From JASFYU01 sp045046905 (lineage in GTDB: Bacteria; Bacteroidota; Bacteroidia; Flavobacteriales; Flavobacteriaceae): a stretch of 10,099 bases of DNA. The notes beneath the pieces are model-generated. The model was not told the DNA's origin and ran no database searches. It saw only the letters and a list, made by a program, of their open reading frames with translations. Positions 7,668 to 10,099 of this stretch are shown piece after piece. The translations under genes were made by a program, and so were the position numbers. Numbering within the stretch: position 1 is the stretch's first letter; every line of letters begins with the position of its first letter. The DNA lies in assembly GCA_045046905.1 (NCBI GenBank), contig JASFYU010000029.1:1-10099 (forward strand), in the 5' to 3' direction.

Positions 7668-8415
7668 AAATTTTACTGCATTTTATTCATTCGAATTCAC
7701 CGATCCGATTTTTGGCTTTCAACTATCTTGGGTACAAAATAATCTAAAAGAAAGTGGTTTTTAAAAACTAATCTTCCTACGTCTACTTTAGAACCTATGG
7801 CCCACAAATTGACGAATACCTTGGCTCCTAGAAAGCTAAAGTTGTAAAGGAACCAAATTAGGTGACCAAGGGGCTAATCAAGGTAAACGTGTGTTAAACA
7901 ACCAAACTAAACACAAAGTTTTTAATCAACCCGCAATATACTAAATTAATGTTAGAAAGTATGTCTGATGTGATTATCCACTGGTTTAAATTGGGCATAT
8001 GTCATTCTTAATTCACTTTTAACTTATAGCCCCAACCTAAAATATATTAGTTCCTTTGGATAGGCTTGAAGGTCATAATTCTATCCATGGATTAACCGAA
8101 CTTCCTAAAAATTAAAATTGGTCATTTAAATCTATTTGGAATATTCAATAAAACGAAAGTATTAAGCCAACTATTTTCTACATTATTAACTTTCTTAATA
8201 TAGTACTGATCTTTAGTGGAAAAAACGTATAATTTTTAACTTTGATAGTAATAGTAGAATATAGGATTTTTTTTAAAACACCGATGATTGGGCGTCACAT
8301 ATTAGGAAAATACGGATTTAGTAAACTTTCACTCCTATAGGAGTAATTCGTCACATTTGAAAAGCAAAAGATAAAATATAAGATTCCTTTCAACAAACGT
8401 ATGAAACTTGCGAAT
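7668..8415. other. Long intergenic region between regulator and reductase
   Basis: 748 bp, AT-rich, with frequent stops in most frames. It must hold the promoter of the 6681-7667 gene. No exact flavobacterial TTG/TAnnTTTG promoter pair was found by eye. The only notable items are the palindrome at 8331-8344 with its flanking direct repeats and an ATG-less open frame on the minus strand at 7697-7873, both treated separately. No tRNA or rRNA was seen. Confidence 0.6.
8331..8344. promoter_or_regulatory. Perfect 14-bp palindrome, candidate operator
   Basis: ACTCCTATAGGAGT reads identically on both strands. It is flanked by two direct copies of CGTCACAT (8293-8300 and 8349-8356). It sits 71 bp past the stop of the ROK regulator gene and about 660 bp upstream of the first reductase. 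There is no following T-run to support a terminator. A dimeric repressor site is possible, but distance from any start codon makes this uncertain. Confidence 0.3.
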
Positions 8416-9645
8416 TTAGAACTTAGCTTCAAATTGAAGTACTTTGGAAATGACTAAGGATAAAGCGCCAATTAATGTAGCGTCATCCCCGAAAGAAGAA
8501 GGGAGTATCCGTACCTCATTCTTGAGCTGTTTAAACTCATTTTTTAAAATATTCTCCCTTAATTTTTCAAAGAAAATATCCCCGCTTTTAGTTAGTCCCC
8601 CAGAGATTACAATTACCTCTGGATCAAAGAGTTTTATTAATGTATCCACACCTATACCCCAACAATCCATTGCTTTATTGAATATTTCATTCGCCAATGC
8701 ATCATTTTCCTTCGCACAGTCTACAACGATTTTAGCGGTAATTTCTTCTAAATTGCCATTTGCTTTATTTAAAATTTTGCTATTCTTATGGGCACCTATG
8801 TTTCTTTTGGCACTTTCAGCAATTCCATATCCTGAGGCCAAGGATTCAAGACTGCCCCTAAGTCCCCCCTTTCCAACATAGCTATTTTTACTATCTACGA
8901 TCAGATGGCCAAATTCCCCTGCAAACCCATGATTGCCATAAAACGGTACACCGTTAATAATAATGCCTGCTCCAATGCCATAGCCTGCATTGACACAGAT
9001 AAAATTTTTGTATTCTTTGCCCACCCCGTGGACCAGTTCTCCTAAGGCCGTAACTAAGGATACATTGTCATAAAAAATGGGAAGGGTTATATGCCGACTC
9101 AGCTCTGTTCTTAAGTTAACATTCCTCCAATTGAATACAGGGGAATAGGCGATCATTCCATTTTCGAAATTCACCAGGCCTGAAACGGCAAGACCAACAC
9201 CTAGTATTTGGCCTTCATCAAGTTTGGAACGGTGAATTAATTTTCGAATGACTTGAACTAACTGTGAGCATATTTTTTCAAATCCACCCGCCAAATCTGT
9301 TGGCATTTCAATTTCAGTAATGAAATCACCTTCAAGATCAGAAACGGCCGCCCTTATGGTAGTTGAACCCAGATCAATGCCAATTACAAAATCGTGGGTG
9401 CCATCAAATTGTAATAGTTTTGGTGGTCTACCACCGGTTGAATCACCTTCTCCGGTCATAATAACCAACTTGTCCTTGATAAGACAATCCACTATCCTGG
9501 TTACGGTTGGGGCGCTTAATTCCATTCGCTTTACAATGTCTGCGCGAGATAGTTGTTCAGATTCCCTGATAAGTTTAAGAACTCCAATCTTATTCAAACG
9601 ATTGATATATGAAGCATCTTTCCCTTTACTATCCTTTCCCTTCAT
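8416..9645 (-). CDS. ROK-family (NagC/Mlc/XylR-type) transcriptional regulator
   Basis: 409-residue sugar-responsive DNA-binding regulator, the usual length for the group. Residues about 14-78 are a winged helix ('LSRADIVKRMELSAPTVTR' as the helix-turn-helix, 'GGRPPKLL' as the wing). The ROK sugar-kinase fold follows: phosphate-loop-like 'DLGSTTIRA' (91-99), 'GLAVSGLV' (151-158), 'NAGYGIGAG' (219-227) and 'FAGEFGH' (241-247), retaining Glu244 and His247 that contact sugar in the family. Two family hallmarks are changed. The catalytic Asp of the 'ND' pair is Val195 ('YDNVSL'), and the zinc-site cysteines are missing: the CxCGxxGC segment reads 'GKGGLRGS' (258-265). Catalysis is therefore unlikely; sensing is the probable role. 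The ATG at 9645 is preceded by AAAAAGGA, a fair ribosome-binding site. Position suggests control of the downstream sugar genes; ligand unknown. Confidence 0.92.
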   Translation of the reverse strand: MKGKDSKGKDASYINRLNKIGVLKLIRESEQLSRADIVKRMELSAPTVTRIVDCLIKDKLVIMTGEGDSTGGRPPKLLQFDGTHDFVIGIDLGSTTIRAAVSDLEGDFITEIEMPTDLAGGFEKICSQLVQVIRKLIHRSKLDEGQILGVGLAVSGLVNFENGMIAYSPVFNWRNVNLRTELSRHITLPIFYDNVSLVTALGELVHGVGKEYKNFICVNAGYGIGAGIIINGVPFYGNHGFAGEFGHLIVDSKNSYVGKGGLRGSLESLASGYGIAESAKRNIGAHKNSKILNKANGNLEEITAKIVVDCAKENDALANEIFNKAMDCWGIGVDTLIKLFDPEVIVISGGLTKSGDIFFEKLRENILKNEFKQLKNEVRILPSSFGDDATLIGALSLVISKVLQFEAKF

Positions 9646-9950
9646 AATCCTTTTTCTACATGGTAAAGGTAACTTTTTAATTTGCTTTCTAGCAGTTGAA
9701 AATATTTGATCGATATGGAAAACCAGTTTTTATTATTGTATAATCACCTCTAGTCGTTCCAAGTCACCGACACTGAAACTATTTTAATTCTAAATTCTTC
9801 ACCAAATCCCATAACATTAATTTTCAGGGAAGGCTACACCAGTACCATCGACAAAATGTTATATATAATCCTACAGCTGAATAGGAGAAAGTTGAGTATC
9901 TCTTAAATAGTATTCCATTATTCCTAAATTTATGTTTGGACTTACTATAT
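9646..9950. other. Intergenic region upstream of the ROK regulator
   Basis: About 305 bp between the regulator start and the insertion-sequence end. It should contain the regulator's promoter; TACCTTTA about 20 bp before the ATG is a one-mismatch match to the flavobacterial -7 element TAnnTTTG, without a convincing -33 TTG. No intact gene is visible. A 33-codon minus-strand frame at 9817-9918, interrupted by two stops, may be a gene relic. Confidence 0.5.
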
Positions 9951-9976
9951 TAGACTGGACACAAAGTTGAGAGATA
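9951..9976 (+). repeat. Probable terminal inverted repeat, left end of IS3-family element
   Basis: The segment beginning TAGACTGGACACAAAGTTGA resembles the ends of IS3-family elements, which typically read like TGnACTGnACCCnAAAAGTT. It lies about 30-54 bp before the transposase-type ORF, the normal spacing. The partner repeat and the target duplication are outside the window, so the exact boundary is not fixed. Confidence 0.5.
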
Positions 9977-10004
9977 TTGTTGTTACATAATTTAACTTTT
10001 AATT

Positions 10005-10099
10005 ATGTCAAGACGCAAAAAGAATTACACTACAGAATTTAAGACAAAGGCTGTGGAATTAAGTTACGCCAGAGGTAATGTGGTAGAAGTATCAAAAGA
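10005..10099 (+). CDS. IS3-family transposase OrfA, N-terminal part, cut by window edge
   Basis: The ATG at 10005 opens a frame of 31 full codons that reaches the end of the window. It begins MSRRKKNYTTEFKTKAVELS and continues with 'YARGNVVEVSK', the start of the helix-turn-helix found in IS3/IS911-type OrfA (typical pattern 'R-R-K-Y-(S/T)-x-E-F-K-x-x-A-V-x-L'). OrfA binds the element's ends and is fused to the OrfB integrase by frameshifting in this family. It is the only gene on the plus strand and points away from the metabolic genes. Whether the element is complete cannot be seen. Confidence 0.8.
   Translation, partial: MSRRKKNYTTEFKTKAVELSYARGNVVEVSK

Noticed and set aside
8444..8881. 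145-codon plus-strand open frame
   Set aside because: Antisense to the ROK regulator, Ser/Pro-rich, no motif; the regulator's frame has clear family motifs throughout.
9320..9709. 129-codon plus-strand open frame overlapping the start of the ROK gene
   Set aside because: Most of it is antisense to the regulator's winged-helix region. The short tail beyond the gene adds nothing recognisable.
1..10099. CRISPR arrays, tRNA or rRNA genes, toxin-antitoxin pairs or anti-phage genes
   Set aside because: I saw no regularly spaced repeats, no tRNA-like cloverleaf and no protein of these kinds on either strand.

Overview
The window looks like chromosomal DNA of a marine-type Flavobacteriia member (phylum Bacteroidota). 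This is inferred from low G+C content, short spacers without strong Shine-Dalgarno sequences, a DUF5916 outer-membrane protein, and the pairing of a Tat-dependent Gfo/Idh/MocA oxidoreductase with a NIPSNAP protein. All recognisable metabolic genes are on the minus strand, so transcription runs from right to left.

From right to left: the right edge (about 9951-10099) holds the left end of an IS3-family insertion sequence, whose first ORF starts on the plus strand and runs off the window. A gene-free stretch of about 300 bp follows, then a ROK-family transcriptional regulator (8416-9645). Next is a gene-poor stretch of about 750 bp (7668-8415) containing a perfect 14-bp palindrome. After it comes a cluster: aldo/keto reductase (6681-7667), glucose-fructose-oxidoreductase-like enzyme with a Tat signal (5375-6481), exported NIPSNAP protein (4562-5326), a wrecked sorbosone/PQQ-type sugar dehydrogenase lipoprotein gene (3958-4327), a c-type cytochrome (3479-3937), a second aldo/keto reductase of the YhdN/AKR11 type (2477-3472), and a DUF5916 outer-membrane barrel protein (178-2382). 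The left 177 bp hold no gene I can support.

Taken together the genes suggest a sugar-oxidation cluster: a periplasmic NADP-type sugar oxidoreductase, a PQQ-type sugar dehydrogenase with its cytochrome electron acceptor, two aldehyde/ketose reductases and a sugar-responsive (ROK) regulator. The substrate cannot be read from the sequence.

The most notable observation is decay within the cluster. The sugar dehydrogenase keeps only about its first 120 codons, carries a +1 frameshift, and is joined directly to the cytochrome gene, which seems to have lost its ATG in the same event. The ROK regulator has lost the catalytic Asp and the zinc-binding cysteines of its family, so it is a sensor-type ROK protein and not a kinase. 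I did not find a convincing wholly new system.
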